The notes under the pieces are model-generated. The model had not been told where the DNA came from. It worked only from the letters and a program-made list of their open reading frames with translations, and made no database searches. From NCBI GenBank assembly GCA_963788115.1, contig CAWBFD010000004.1:248001-312000 (forward strand): DNA of 64,000 nt. The letters run 5' to 3'. The translations under genes and the position numbers were made by a program. This document shows, piece after piece, positions 53,909 through 62,544 of this stretch. This DNA is from CAWBFD01 sp963788115. Lineage in GTDB: Bacteria; Actinomycetota; Thermoleophilia; Solirubrobacterales; 70-9. How positions within the stretch are numbered: the first letter of the stretch is position 1; each line of letters starts with the position of its first letter.

Positions 53909-55375
53909 ATGACCGATCCGCTCGTGATCGTCTCGAACAGGGGACCCGCTCAGTTCGAGCGCGATGAGCAGGGCCAGCGCACGCTGCGGCGAGGCGGCGG
54001 GGGCCTGGTTACCGCCCTGACCGGGCTCGTCTCGGCGCGGGAGGCGCTCTGGATCGCCTCGGCGATGAGCGATGAGGATGCCGCGGTCACCCGCGAGGCC
54101 GGCGGGGGTCCGACCGAGGTGGAGCTCGATGGCGTCACCTACCAGGTGTGCCTGGTCGAGTCGGAGCCCGAGGCCTACGACGGCTTCTACAACGTGATCG
54201 CCAACCCGATCCTCTGGTTCATCCAGCACTACCTGTGGGACCTCTCGAACGCGCCGGACATCCGCCAGGAGGAGGCCGACGCCTGGGAACACGGCTACAA
54301 GGTGGTCAACGCCGACATCGCCCGCGCCGTGCTGGGTCAGATCCGGGACCGTGAGCGGCCGCTGGTAATGCTCCACGACTACCACCTCTACACCTGCCCG
54401 AGCCTGATCCGCGCCGAGCGCCCCGATGCCTTCCTCCATCACTTCGTCCACATTCCTTGGTCACAGCCCGACAGCTGGCGGATCCTGCCGGGACGGATGC
54501 GTGAGGCGATCTACCGCGGGATGCTGGCCAACGACATCATCGGCTTTCACACGACGGCCTACTGCCGCAACTTCCTCCACTGCTGCCGCGAGCTGATGGA
54601 GCTCGAGGTCGATCATGAGCGTGGCGCCGTGATCCACGACGGCCGCGAGACGTGGGTGCGGGCCTACCCGCTGGGCATCGACGCGGACCGGCTCGATCGG
54701 ATCGCGGCCTCGCCCGAAGTCACCGAGTACGAGCGCGAGCTGTTGCGGCGTCGGCGCGACCACCTGATTCTGCGGGTCGACCGGGCTGACCTCTCGAAGA
54801 ACGTGCTCCGGGGCTTCTCCGCGTTCGACATCTTCCTGCAGCAGCATCCGGAGTTTCGCGAGCGGGTCACCTTCGTCGCCCACCTCCAGCCCTCGCGCCA
54901 GGACGTCCCGGAATACCAGGAGTACCTGGAGCGGATCGAGGCCGTGGTCGCCGTCGTCAACCATCGCCACGGGACCACCGACTGGATGCCGATCGACCTC
55001 CGCATCTACGAGAACCTCAACGAGGCGGTGGCTCGCTACAAGCACTTCGACCTGCTGATGGTCAACCCGATCTTCGACGGCATGAACCTGGTGGCGAAGG
55101 AGGCTCCGGCGGTGAACACCCGGAACGGCGTGGTCATGCTGTCGGAGAACACCGGCGCCCACGAGGAGCTTGGCGACTGCACCCTCACGGTCAACCCGTT
55201 CGACATCCAGGAGCAGGCCGACACGATCTACCGGGCGCTGAAGATGTCGGCCGACGAGCGGGCTCTGCGCGCCGAACGCCTGCGCGAGATCGTCCGGGAA
55301 CGCGATCCCGGCGTCTGGATCGCAGAGCAACTCGCCGACATCGAGGCGAAGCGGGCGCTCGGTGCGCCCGCGTGA
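53909..55375 (+). CDS. otsA: GT20 glycosyltransferase, trehalose-6-phosphate synthase-like
   Basis: This 488-residue protein has OtsA-like motifs: VIVSNRGPAQFE, GGGGLVTALTGL, LHDYHLYTCP, HIPWSQPDSWRILPG, NDIIGFHTTAYCRNFL and DGMNLVAKEAPAVNTRNGV. The nucleotide region reads VDRADLSKNVLRGFSAF where canonical OtsA has VDRLDYTKGI, so donor preference may differ. No phosphatase domain is fused. It probably acts with the preceding GT4 gene in compatible-solute synthesis. Confidence 0.87.
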   Translation: MTDPLVIVSNRGPAQFERDEQGQRTLRRGGGGLVTALTGLVSAREALWIASAMSDEDAAVTREAGGGPTEVELDGVTYQVCLVESEPEAYDGFYNVIANPILWFIQHYLWDLSNAPDIRQEEADAWEHGYKVVNADIARAVLGQIRDRERPLVMLHDYHLYTCPSLIRAERPDAFLHHFVHIPWSQPDSWRILPGRMREAIYRGMLANDIIGFHTTAYCRNFLHCCRELMELEVDHERGAVIHDGRETWVRAYPLGIDADRLDRIAASPEVTEYERELLRRRRDHLILRVDRADLSKNVLRGFSAFDIFLQQHPEFRERVTFVAHLQPSRQDVPEYQEYLERIEAVVAVVNHRHGTTDWMPIDLRIYENLNEAVARYKHFDLLMVNPIFDGMNLVAKEAPAVNTRNGVVMLSENTGAHEELGDCTLTVNPFDIQEQADTIYRALKMSADERALRAERLREIVRERDPGVWIAEQLADIEAKRALGAPA

Positions 55376-55393
55376 GCGGGTCCCGCCCCGTCC

Positions 55394-56932
55394 TCAGCCG
55401 ACTACCCGAACCCGTCGCACCGCCGAGCGTCCCCGCATGTAGGGATAGCCGGCCTGCCTCGGCACGAACACGGCGAACCGGTAGGCCCGCTCGCCGGTGG
55501 TCGAGCGGAAGCGATAGCTGGTCCTCCAGCGGCCGCGGCGGCTGGTGCGTCCCTGCTGCAGCGGCAGCCAGCGCCCTTCCGACCGTACCTTGAGCGTGAG
55601 TCGCCGGTGCGCCCGCGCCGGGCCGGGGAGCGTGACCCGGAAGCGCGCCCGCTCCCCGTTCCGGAGGGTGCGGCGGGGACGCACGCGAACTCGCGGCTTT
55701 GCCTTTGCCCCAAGCCTTGCGTAGTGCTCGACGACTCGTTCGGCGTCCGGCCAGTAGGCGACGCGCAGCTGCCGGTTGGGGCCGGCCGGCAGGATCACCG
55801 AGAACCGCCCGCTCCCCGTGGTCGTCGGGGTGGCGATCACGCGTTCGCTCGTATTCGGCAGGCGCACGCGAGTGGCGACGCAGACCTCGGCGCCGGAGAC
55901 TCCGCCGCCCGACTCGTCGAGCAGTCGGCCGCGCAGGCGCTGGCGGCCGTCGCGCCGGTGCAGGCTCGTGCGCAGGTGCGCATCCAGCCGCTCTCCGGAG
56001 ACCGGGCAGGCGTTGTCGACCCGGACCCGCCGCGCCTCGCAGGCATGGTTGGCCCGTGCCTTGCGGGTGAAGTCGAGCGCACAGGCGCGAAGCGTGTTCG
56101 GACCCTGCCGGAACGGATCCGCGGCGGTCCTGGCCGTGAGCGCAGCCAGGTCGCGCGCGGGGCAGGGATGCAGCCGGATTGCGATCCCGCGTCTGAGCGC
56201 GCAGCGAAACCCCGTGGTCGCGAGGGGCTCGCCGTTCACCTCGACGACCACGCTTCGAACGCCGGCTCCCGAGTCGCTGACGAGCGCCTCCAGCGGCGAG
56301 CCACCCCGTTGGGTGGTCCCACTGACGAGCGGGCCCCGGAGGTCGATCTGCGGCGCGTGGGCATCGAGCAGCCTGACGACGATCCGGCGCACGGCCAGCC
56401 GGGCCTCGCGGCCCGGCCCGCATCCCGCGTTGCGAACGCAGCGAAGGCGGGCCTCGATGCGGCTGGCGTCGCCCTCATACCTCGCTCGGTGGAAGCGGCC
56501 GGCTGCTCGCCCGAACCGCCGCGGGCCACGTCCGGGACTGCTCACGATCAGCTCGGGGACGTGGCCGTTCGCAGCTTGGCCTGCCACCCAGAGGCCGGCC
56601 CGAAGCAGCTCGATGCCGGCGGGCGTACGCATGACCCACGCTCCTGAGCGGCCGCGGCTGGCTCGCTTGGCGGTGTGTTCGATTCCGAGCCCGGCTCCGG
56701 CCGCGCAGGCACCCCTTCCGCGGTACCCGTGGGAGGTGCGCCTGAAGCCGAGGTCCGCGTGGCCCGCCCCTAGGCCTGGATGGCACTGAGCAGCCTTGTA
56801 GACGCCCGCCTCGGCGCTCGCCGCGGCGATCAGCAGGAACGCGATCACCCCCGCGGTCGCGGCGAGCCAGGCCAGTGCGATGGCCGTGCGGCTGAGGGCG
56901 GCGCGTCGTGGCGGGGAGGCTCGATCCTTCAT
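55394..56932 (-). CDS. exported protein of unknown function with Ig-like/carboxypeptidase-regulatory-like repeats
   Basis: This 512-residue protein begins with a signal or anchor (about 15-40), then AEAGVYKAAQCHPGLGAGHADLGF and Cys-containing beta-rich modules. A middle segment (LRGRLLDESGGGVSGAEVCVATRV) resembles CarboxypepD_reg/Ig-like domains and the C-terminus is Arg-rich and beta-like. It is probably a surface or wall-associated protein. No catalytic motif is seen. It is 17 bp downstream of the Pro-rich membrane protein gene. Confidence 0.7.
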   Translation of the reverse strand: MKDRASPPRRAALSRTAIALAWLAATAGVIAFLLIAAASAEAGVYKAAQCHPGLGAGHADLGFRRTSHGYRGRGACAAGAGLGIEHTAKRASRGRSGAWVMRTPAGIELLRAGLWVAGQAANGHVPELIVSSPGRGPRRFGRAAGRFHRARYEGDASRIEARLRCVRNAGCGPGREARLAVRRIVVRLLDAHAPQIDLRGPLVSGTTQRGGSPLEALVSDSGAGVRSVVVEVNGEPLATTGFRCALRRGIAIRLHPCPARDLAALTARTAADPFRQGPNTLRACALDFTRKARANHACEARRVRVDNACPVSGERLDAHLRTSLHRRDGRQRLRGRLLDESGGGVSGAEVCVATRVRLPNTSERVIATPTTTGSGRFSVILPAGPNRQLRVAYWPDAERVVEHYARLGAKAKPRVRVRPRRTLRNGERARFRVTLPGPARAHRRLTLKVRSEGRWLPLQQGRTSRRGRWRTSYRFRSTTGERAYRFAVFVPRQAGYPYMRGRSAVRRVRVVG

Positions 56933-56949
56933 CTCATCTCCTTCCGGGG

Positions 56950-57486
56950 TCAGTGCTCGAAGCCGAATTCGGGAGGGTCGCTCGACGCCGGCTGACTCGA
57001 CGCCGGCTCGGGCTGGCTCGGAGCCGGCGGAGCCGGTGCGGGCGAGGAGGGCGCCGGAGTGGGGGCGGGCGGCGCAGGGGCGGGGGCGAGCGGGGCAGGT
57101 GCGGGCGCCGGAGCCGGGTCCGGGACCGATGGGGGCGGGTCCACCGTCGGGTTCGGCTCAGGGGTCGACTCACCGCCCCCGGCTCGCTCACCGGTAGGCG
57201 AATCCGGCTGCCGGTCTGGCTCATGGCGCCGCTCCGGTTGCGGGTGGGATCGGTCACCGCGAACGCGGCCCGCCTGCCTGTGAACACGCTGTGGCCGGGG
57301 TGGCTCGGGGGCCGCAGTCGCATGCGTGAGCTCGACCGGCGAGGGCAGCCCGACGTCCTCGGGAAGCGGCGGCGGCTCGGGAGCTCGCAGCATGCCCGGG
57401 AGGACCGCGATCAGGCCGAGCCCGAGTGCAGCCCCCGCGGCCAGCCTGCCGACGTTGCTCCAGCGAATCCGGGTTCGCGTGCCCAT
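56950..57486 (-). CDS. proline-rich membrane-anchored protein
   Basis: About 178 residues: a short basic N-terminus, one transmembrane segment (VGRLAAGAALGLGLIAVLPGML), a charged linker, and a long Pro/Ala-rich tail (PAPAPAPLAPAPAPPAPTPA and similar) ending EFGFEH. There is no enzymatic motif. Low complexity makes homology calls unreliable. It likely spans the wall or acts as a spacer. I chose the ATG at 57486. It precedes the large exported protein in the same direction. Confidence 0.6.
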   Translation of the reverse strand: MGTRTRIRWSNVGRLAAGAALGLGLIAVLPGMLRAPEPPPLPEDVGLPSPVELTHATAAPEPPRPQRVHRQAGRVRGDRSHPQPERRHEPDRQPDSPTGERAGGGESTPEPNPTVDPPPSVPDPAPAPAPAPLAPAPAPPAPTPAPSSPAPAPPAPSQPEPASSQPASSDPPEFGFEH

Positions 57487-57605
57487 GCTCCGACTACAAC
57501 CCCGGCGCGGGGGGCCGTGCCCCTCCTGGCCGGCGCGGTCCCACCGGCCGCGGACGTGCGTCGATTCACCCACACACTGCGCGGGTGATCGCACGTTCGT
57601 CGCGC

Positions 57606-57611
57606 TATAGT
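57606..57611 (+). promoter_or_regulatory. -10 box before rpsF
   Basis: TATAGT lies 11 nt before the TTG start of rpsF with no Shine-Dalgarno between. It probably drives the rpsF-ssb-rpsR-rplI unit with a very short or no leader. Confidence 0.45.
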
Positions 57612-57622
57612 CGTCCGCCGTT

Positions 57623-58246
57623 TTGGCTAGCGCTAATGCCGAGTACGAACTGGTGCTGATGCTCGATCCCGAGGCATCCGACGAGCGTCGCGACCAGATC
57701 GCAGCCGATGCGCGGACGCGCATCGAGGCCGGCGGCAACCTCAAGAGCGACAGCGTGTGGGGAATGCGCAAGCTCGCCTACGAGATCCGCCAGCGGACGG
57801 AAGCCGATTACCGCTTCTTCCGGTTCGAGCAGGACGGCACGCTGCTCGACGACCTCAACCACAATCTGAGGATCGCCGACGGCGTGCTCCGCTTCCGAAT
57901 CTTCAAGGTCGATCCCAGAAGCCCGGTGATCATTCCGCCACCGCCGACACCGCTGGCCTCGAGCTCGCCTCCCCGCGGCGGCCGTCGCGGGGATGGCGCG
58001 GGCCGGCGTGGGGCCCCCCCGCCTCAGGAGCGCGCTCCCGAGGAGGCGCCGGCCGCACCGGCTGCCGAGGCCGCGGTTGCGCCGGAGCAGACCGAGCCGG
58101 CGGCCGCGCCGGAGCGGGCCGAGTCCCCCGCGAGCGAGCCAGCCGCCCCCGAGCCGGCCGAGGCCGAGGCCCCGAGTCAGCCGCCAGAGCCGCAGGGCGA
58201 CGAGCCGTCGAGCGAGCCGCCGCCGGACGGTGAGCAGCGGGGCTGA
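57623..58246 (+). CDS. rpsF: 30S ribosomal protein S6 with a long acidic C-terminal extension
   Basis: The first 100 residues are a normal S6 (YELVLMLDPEASDERRDQI, WGMRKLAYEIRQRTEADYRFFRFE, VLRFRIFKVD). A further ~105 residues rich in Pro, Ala, Glu and Arg make a 207-residue protein, roughly twice the normal length. The start is a TTG. It heads the conserved order rpsF-ssb-rpsR-rplI-dnaB. Confidence 0.93.
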   Translation: MASANAEYELVLMLDPEASDERRDQIAADARTRIEAGGNLKSDSVWGMRKLAYEIRQRTEADYRFFRFEQDGTLLDDLNHNLRIADGVLRFRIFKVDPRSPVIIPPPPTPLASSSPPRGGRRGDGAGRRGAPPPQERAPEEAPAAPAAEAAVAPEQTEPAAAPERAESPASEPAAPEPAEAEAPSQPPEPQGDEPSSEPPPDGEQRG

Positions 58247-58395
58247 CGCACGTGCGCGCCTCCCGGCGCTCGCGCCCGGTGAACCGCGGTCTCTCCAATT
58301 TCCGCTAATTGCCCCGATCGGGGGGAGAGAACGCGCCGGTCGGCTCCTTAGACTGGAAACCGATCAAACGAATTTGTGGAAGGGGCTGACTTCGA

Positions 58396-58860
58396 GTGGC
58401 AGCAACGAACATCAATCGGGTCGTCGTCACCGGCAACCTGACCCGCGACCCTGAGCTCCGCAGCCTGAACAGCGGCACCAAGGTGTGCAAGCTGCGCGTG
58501 GCCGTCAACAGCCGGCGCAAGAACTCCGAGACAGGGGAGTGGGTCGACAAGCCCAACTATTTCGACGTCACGGTCTGGGGAGCGCAGGGGGAGAACTGCG
58601 CGACCTACCTCTCGAAGGGCCGTCCGGTCGCGGTCGACGGTCGCCTCGACTGGCGGGAGTGGGAGGCCCAGGATGGGGGCAAGAGGCAGTCGATCGAGAT
58701 CATCGCCGACTCCGTCCAGTTCCTCGGCAGTCGCGACGGCGGTTCCGGCGGTGGCAGCGGCAACGGCTTCACGCCACAGTCCGACGTCCCGGCCGACACC
58801 TCGGACTTCGACGCGGAGAAGAGCGGCGTCGGCGCCTCCGACGACGACATCCCGTTCTAG
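58396..58860 (+). CDS. ssb: single-stranded DNA-binding protein
   Basis: This 154-residue protein has an OB-fold (NINRVVVTGNLTRDPELRS, KPNYFDVTVWGAQGENCATYLSKGRPVAVDGRL), a Gly-rich linker and the conserved protein-docking tail DDDIPF. It starts with GTG, with a weak GGAAGGGG ribosome-binding site about 11 nt upstream. It coats single-stranded DNA in replication and repair. Confidence 0.95.
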   Translation: MAATNINRVVVTGNLTRDPELRSLNSGTKVCKLRVAVNSRRKNSETGEWVDKPNYFDVTVWGAQGENCATYLSKGRPVAVDGRLDWREWEAQDGGKRQSIEIIADSVQFLGSRDGGSGGGSGNGFTPQSDVPADTSDFDAEKSGVGASDDDIPF

Positions 58861-59030
58861 CGCCACATAGGGCGGCCATCGACGGCCGGCTCTCGCTCCC
58901 CCGCTAACCGAGTCGCTGCGGCTATCATCCGCGCCTGCTTCGAGTGGCGCCCGTACGCCGCCGGCTCGGGCGGCGTCTCCGCGCAAGGACGGATGAGCAT
59001 CCAGAACGACAACCACCGCGACGGCGCCTG

Positions 59031-59291
59031 ATGGCCCGGCCGCAGCAGCGCACCACCGGCAGGCGGCGCCGCGGTCCGAGCGATCGCATGCGCCCCCGCA
59101 AGTACACCCGCATCAACGTCGAGGAGATCGACTACAAGGACCTCGCCACGCTACGGCGGTTCATCTCCGATCGGGGCAAGGTCCGCTCACGGCGCGTGAC
59201 GGGGCTTTCCCGTGCTCATCAGCAGCAGCTGGCGCTGGCGGTGAAGCGGGCGCGCGAGATCGCCCTCCTGCCGTACGTCGGCGAGCGGTAG
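59031..59291 (+). CDS. rpsR: 30S ribosomal protein S18 (zinc-free form)
   Basis: The 86-residue S18 has the core EIDYKDLATLRRFISDRGKVRSRRVTGLS and RAHQQQLALAVKRAREIALLPYV. The CxxC zinc site that precedes VELIDYKD in most S18 proteins is replaced here by KYTRINVEE. I placed the start at the ATG at 59031 (MARPQQ). A basic in-frame extension from GTG 58944 is possible but not family-like. Confidence 0.92.
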   Translation: MARPQQRTTGRRRRGPSDRMRPRKYTRINVEEIDYKDLATLRRFISDRGKVRSRRVTGLSRAHQQQLALAVKRAREIALLPYVGER

Positions 59292-59298
59292 GCCCCCG

Positions 59299-59751
59299 AT
59301 GACCCAGGCGATCCTCCTCAAGGACGTCGAGGACCTCGGCCAGGCCGGCGACGCCGTCGATGTCTCGCCCGGCTATCTGCGGAACTACCTGGTCCCGCGC
59401 AAGCTGGCACAGCCAGCGACCCAGGCATCGCTCGAGGAGGCGCGCCGACGCCGTGACGCCGCCGAGAGAGCGGCCCGCGAGGCGCTCGAGCGTGCCGAGG
59501 ACACCGCGGCCCTGCTGGCGAAGACCGTGCTCACCATCCAGCACCGCGCCGGCGAGGACGGGAAGCTGTTCGGCTCGGTGACCACAGCGGAGATCGCCGA
59601 CGCGCTCGCCGACGCCCGCAGCCTGCGGATCGATCGCAAGCGGATCCGGCTCGAGGAGCCGATCAGGGAGGTCGGCACCTACATGGTCGAGGTCGAGGTG
59701 GCCGGCGGCGCGACCGCTCGCGTGAAGACGATCGTCGCCGAGCAGAAGTAG
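59299..59751 (+). CDS. rplI: 50S ribosomal protein L9
   Basis: This 150-residue L9 has an N-terminal domain AILLKDVEDLGQAGDAVDVSPGYLRNYLVP, the long connecting helix, and a C-terminal domain KLFGSVTTAEIADAL. Only 7 bp separate it from rpsR. The 139 bp after it, before dnaB, hold a likely promoter and no gene. Confidence 0.96.
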   Translation: MTQAILLKDVEDLGQAGDAVDVSPGYLRNYLVPRKLAQPATQASLEEARRRRDAAERAAREALERAEDTAALLAKTVLTIQHRAGEDGKLFGSVTTAEIADALADARSLRIDRKRIRLEEPIREVGTYMVEVEVAGGATARVKTIVAEQK

Positions 59752-59878
59752 CCGTAAGGCCCAGCCGACCTCGCACGCGGTTCCCGCAAAACCGGAGTTC
59801 GCGGCTCACGCCCGGCCGCCACTTGTGGTTGGCTGAGAACGGGGGCAACCGGGGGCGATTTTCCGCCGCCGCGGCCTC

Positions 59879-59884
59879 TATAGA
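59879..59884 (+). promoter_or_regulatory. -10 box before dnaB
   Basis: TATAGA lies 6 nt before the GTG of dnaB at 59891, with no Shine-Dalgarno. dnaB and its loader gene probably have their own leaderless transcript. Confidence 0.42.
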
Positions 59885-59890
59885 GACAAG

Positions 59891-61303
59891 GTGGCCGCCA
59901 CAGAGATCCAGATCCCGCCGCAGAACCTCGAGGCCGAGGAGTCGGTGCTCGGGGCGATGATGGTCTCCGAGGGTGCGATCGCCCCGGTCATCCTCGATGT
60001 CCGGCTTGGCGACGACGACTTCTACCGCGACCGGCATCGAACCGTCTATCGCGCGATCAAGCGACTGTACGAGCAGGGTCAGCCCGTGGACGCGATCAGC
60101 GTCACCGAGCTGCTCACGCAGCACGGGGAGCTCGCCGACGCCGGCGGCAAGGAGCTCGTGCAGCAGCTGCCGAACGCCGTCCCCGCACCCGGGAACGCCC
60201 GCCACTACGCCCAGATCGTCAAGCAGAACGCCCTGCTGCGGCGCCTGCTGGCAGCCTCGCACACGATCCAGAAGTCGGTGCACGAGCGCGAGGGGGAGCC
60301 CACCGAGCTGGTCGAGCGGGCGGAGAGCCTGCTCTTCAAGGTCGCTCACGAGGAGCGCGCGTCGGACTTCCGCCGGGTCGCCGAGGTGCTCGCCGAGGAG
60401 ATCGATCGGCTCGAGGCCCTCGCCAAGGGCGACCGCGAGGTCACGGGCACGCCGTCCGGCTTTCGCGATCTCGACGGGGTCCTGGGCGGGTTCCAGCCCG
60501 GCAACCTGATCGTGATCGCCGCCCGGCCGGCGTTGGGGAAGTCGGCCCTGGTCTGCAATGTCGCCGAGAACGTCGCTTCGAAGCACGGGACGCCCGTGGC
60601 GTTCTTCTCGCTCGAGATGTCGGAGGCGGAGCTCGCCCACCGGTTCATCGCCTGCCGCTCCCGAATCCCGAACGATCGCCTGCGCAAGGGCAAGGTCTCC
60701 TCGCGCGACTGGCCACGCGTGGTCCGCGCGTGCAACGAGCTCGAGAGCGCGCCGCTGTGGCTCGACGACTCATCCGACCTCAGCCTGCTTGAGCTTCGGG
60801 CCAAGGCCCGTCGCCTGGCGGCCAGCGAGGGCGGGCTCGGCCTGGTGATCGTCGACTACATGCAGCTGATGCGCCCCGAGGACGCCCGCGTGAACCGCGT
60901 GGAGCAGGTCGGCCAGATCAGCCGCGGGCTCAAGATCCTCGCCCGCGAGCTAGACGTGCCCGTGATCGGCATCTCCCAGCTCTCCCGCGCGCCCGAGCAG
61001 CGGACGGGCCGGGAGAAGGGTCGGCCGCTGCTTTCGGATCTACGCGAAAGTGGATCGATCGAACAGGACTCGGACGTCGTCGTCTTCATCTACCGCGAGT
61101 CCAAGTACAACGACGAGGCCGATCCGAGCGAGGCCGACCTGATCGTCGCCAAGCACCGCAACGGCCCCACCGCCGACGTGCCGGTGGTCTTCCTCGAGCA
61201 GTACCCGCGGTTCGTCGACAAGGCCCACGGCACGGGCGAGCGCCCGGTCGAGCAGAGGCCGGGGGAGGGCCCGCCGCTGGTCGACCTCGCCGAGGACCTG
61301 TGA
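59891..61303 (+). CDS. dnaB: replicative DNA helicase DnaB
   Basis: This 470-residue RecA-fold hexameric helicase has an N-terminal domain (PPQNLEAEESVLGAMM), then GTPSGFRDLDGVLGGFQPGNLIVIAARPALGKSAL with Walker A, FFSLEMS, VIVDYMQLM (Walker B) and SDLRESGSIEQDSDVVVFIYR. There is no intein at the usual sites. It starts with GTG. The end overlaps the next gene by four bases. Confidence 0.97.
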   Translation: MAATEIQIPPQNLEAEESVLGAMMVSEGAIAPVILDVRLGDDDFYRDRHRTVYRAIKRLYEQGQPVDAISVTELLTQHGELADAGGKELVQQLPNAVPAPGNARHYAQIVKQNALLRRLLAASHTIQKSVHEREGEPTELVERAESLLFKVAHEERASDFRRVAEVLAEEIDRLEALAKGDREVTGTPSGFRDLDGVLGGFQPGNLIVIAARPALGKSALVCNVAENVASKHGTPVAFFSLEMSEAELAHRFIACRSRIPNDRLRKGKVSSRDWPRVVRACNELESAPLWLDDSSDLSLLELRAKARRLAASEGGLGLVIVDYMQLMRPEDARVNRVEQVGQISRGLKILARELDVPVIGISQLSRAPEQRTGREKGRPLLSDLRESGSIEQDSDVVVFIYRESKYNDEADPSEADLIVAKHRNGPTADVPVVFLEQYPRFVDKAHGTGERPVEQRPGEGPPLVDLAEDL

Positions 61304-62046
61304 GCGCCCCCGGGCGGAGGCTGCGGGTGGCGCAGGCCGGCGCGGTCGAGCCTGCCTGCCCGCTCGGCGTCTGCGACGGCTCGGGCTGGATCCTCGGGCC
61401 CGAGAACGTGGCGCGACCATGTGAGTGTCGCGAGTCGCGGATGGCCCGGCGCCGGGCCCATGGCGTTGCGTCCGCGATCCCGCCCCGGTACCGGGGGGTG
61501 TCCTTCGACCGACCGCCGATCTCCGACATGGCGCGCGACCCCTCCCAGGCCCCTGTGGTCGAGGCCGTGCGCCATTTCGCCGAGCACCTCGACGAGCGCC
61601 TCCCCGAGGGTCGCGGCCTGTGGCTGATGGGTGACGTGGGGACGGGCAAGACCACCCTGGCGATGCTCGTCTCGAAGGCGGCGGTCGAGGCCGGGCGGAC
61701 GGTCGCCGTGTACTCGCTGCCGCGCCTGCTGGCGCGGATCCGCCGCACCTACGATGCCGAGGCGGGCGAGGACTCCTATCTTCAGTTCTTCGAGCGCCTG
61801 ACGTCGGTCGAGCTCCTCCACGTCGACGACCTCGGCGCCGAGAAGCGCTCGGACTGGGTCCTGGAGCAGCTCTACGCGATCGTCGACGAGCGGTATCAGG
61901 CGCAGCGCTCGATGGTGGTGACCACCAACCTGGACCAGCCCGAGCTCGAGCAGCAGATCGGGCCGCGCACGGTCTCGCGCCTGGTGGAGATCTGCGGCGA
62001 TCCGCTCCCGCTGTTCGGTGAGGACCTCCGCTATCGCCCGGGCTGA
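61300..62046 (+). CDS. DnaC/DnaI-like helicase-loader ATPase with N-terminal Cys cluster
   Basis: This 248-residue AAA+ protein has Walker A GDVGTGKTTLA, Walker B VELLHVDDLGAE, and sensor region MVVTTNLDQPELEQQIG. The N-terminus has Cys20, Cys25, Cys41 and Cys43 in a pattern (CPLGVCDGSGW, PCEC) like the zinc region of DnaI and phage DnaC-type loaders. Overlap with dnaB (GTGA) strongly suggests a DnaB loader. IstB-like ATPases are an alternative, but no transposase is near. Confidence 0.82.
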   Translation: MSAPGRRLRVAQAGAVEPACPLGVCDGSGWILGPENVARPCECRESRMARRRAHGVASAIPPRYRGVSFDRPPISDMARDPSQAPVVEAVRHFAEHLDERLPEGRGLWLMGDVGTGKTTLAMLVSKAAVEAGRTVAVYSLPRLLARIRRTYDAEAGEDSYLQFFERLTSVELLHVDDLGAEKRSDWVLEQLYAIVDERYQAQRSMVVTTNLDQPELEQQIGPRTVSRLVEICGDPLPLFGEDLRYRPG

Positions 62047-62112
62047 GGGTCGTCGCCCGCGGCAGCCGCTGCCGAGTAGGCTGGTTTGCGGCCCGAGACG
62101 ATTGGAGGAGCG

Positions 62113-62448
62113 ATGTACGCAAGCGTGCGCAAGTACAGCGTCGATGCCGACCGCGTCGAGGAGCTCATGCACCGAGTCGACGAAAAGTTCGCGGACCGGT
62201 TGGCGGACACGCCAGGGTTCGTCGCCTACCAGGCGATCGACGTCGGCGTGGACCGGGCCGGTGAGGGCCGCGTGTTCGCGATCACGGTCTGCACCGATCG
62301 AGCTGCCGCCAATCGATCGGCCGAGCTGGCGGCGGAGTTCGTCCGGGACGAGGTGCCGGATATCAAGGTCGAGCGGGTCGAGGCGGCGACCGGGGAGGTC
62401 GCCGTCAGCCGCGCCTCCTCCGAGATGCTCGAGGCCGCCCACGCGTAG
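62113..62448 (+). CDS. small ABM/dimeric alpha-beta-barrel-like protein
   Basis: This 111-residue protein starts YASVRKYSVDADRVEELMHRVDEKFADRLADTPGFVAYQAID, patterned like antibiotic-monooxygenase-type ferredoxin-like dimers, though no catalytic residues can be assigned. GGAGGAG just upstream gives a clear ribosome-binding site, unlike many neighbours. Function unknown. Confidence 0.72.
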   Translation: MYASVRKYSVDADRVEELMHRVDEKFADRLADTPGFVAYQAIDVGVDRAGEGRVFAITVCTDRAAANRSAELAAEFVRDEVPDIKVERVEAATGEVAVSRASSEMLEAAHA

Positions 62449-62528
62449 CCTCAGCCGACGACCCCGATAGCGGCCACGCCCAGCCGCCGGGGAACGGCCA
62501 CCTCTACGGTCCGCTTCGGGCACCGGCC

Positions 62529-62534
62529 TAGAAT
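62529..62534 (+). promoter_or_regulatory. -10 box before purA
   Basis: TAGAAT lies 10 nt before the purA ATG at 62545, with no Shine-Dalgarno sequence between. Confidence 0.4.
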
Positions 62535-62544
62535 CACCCGCGCC

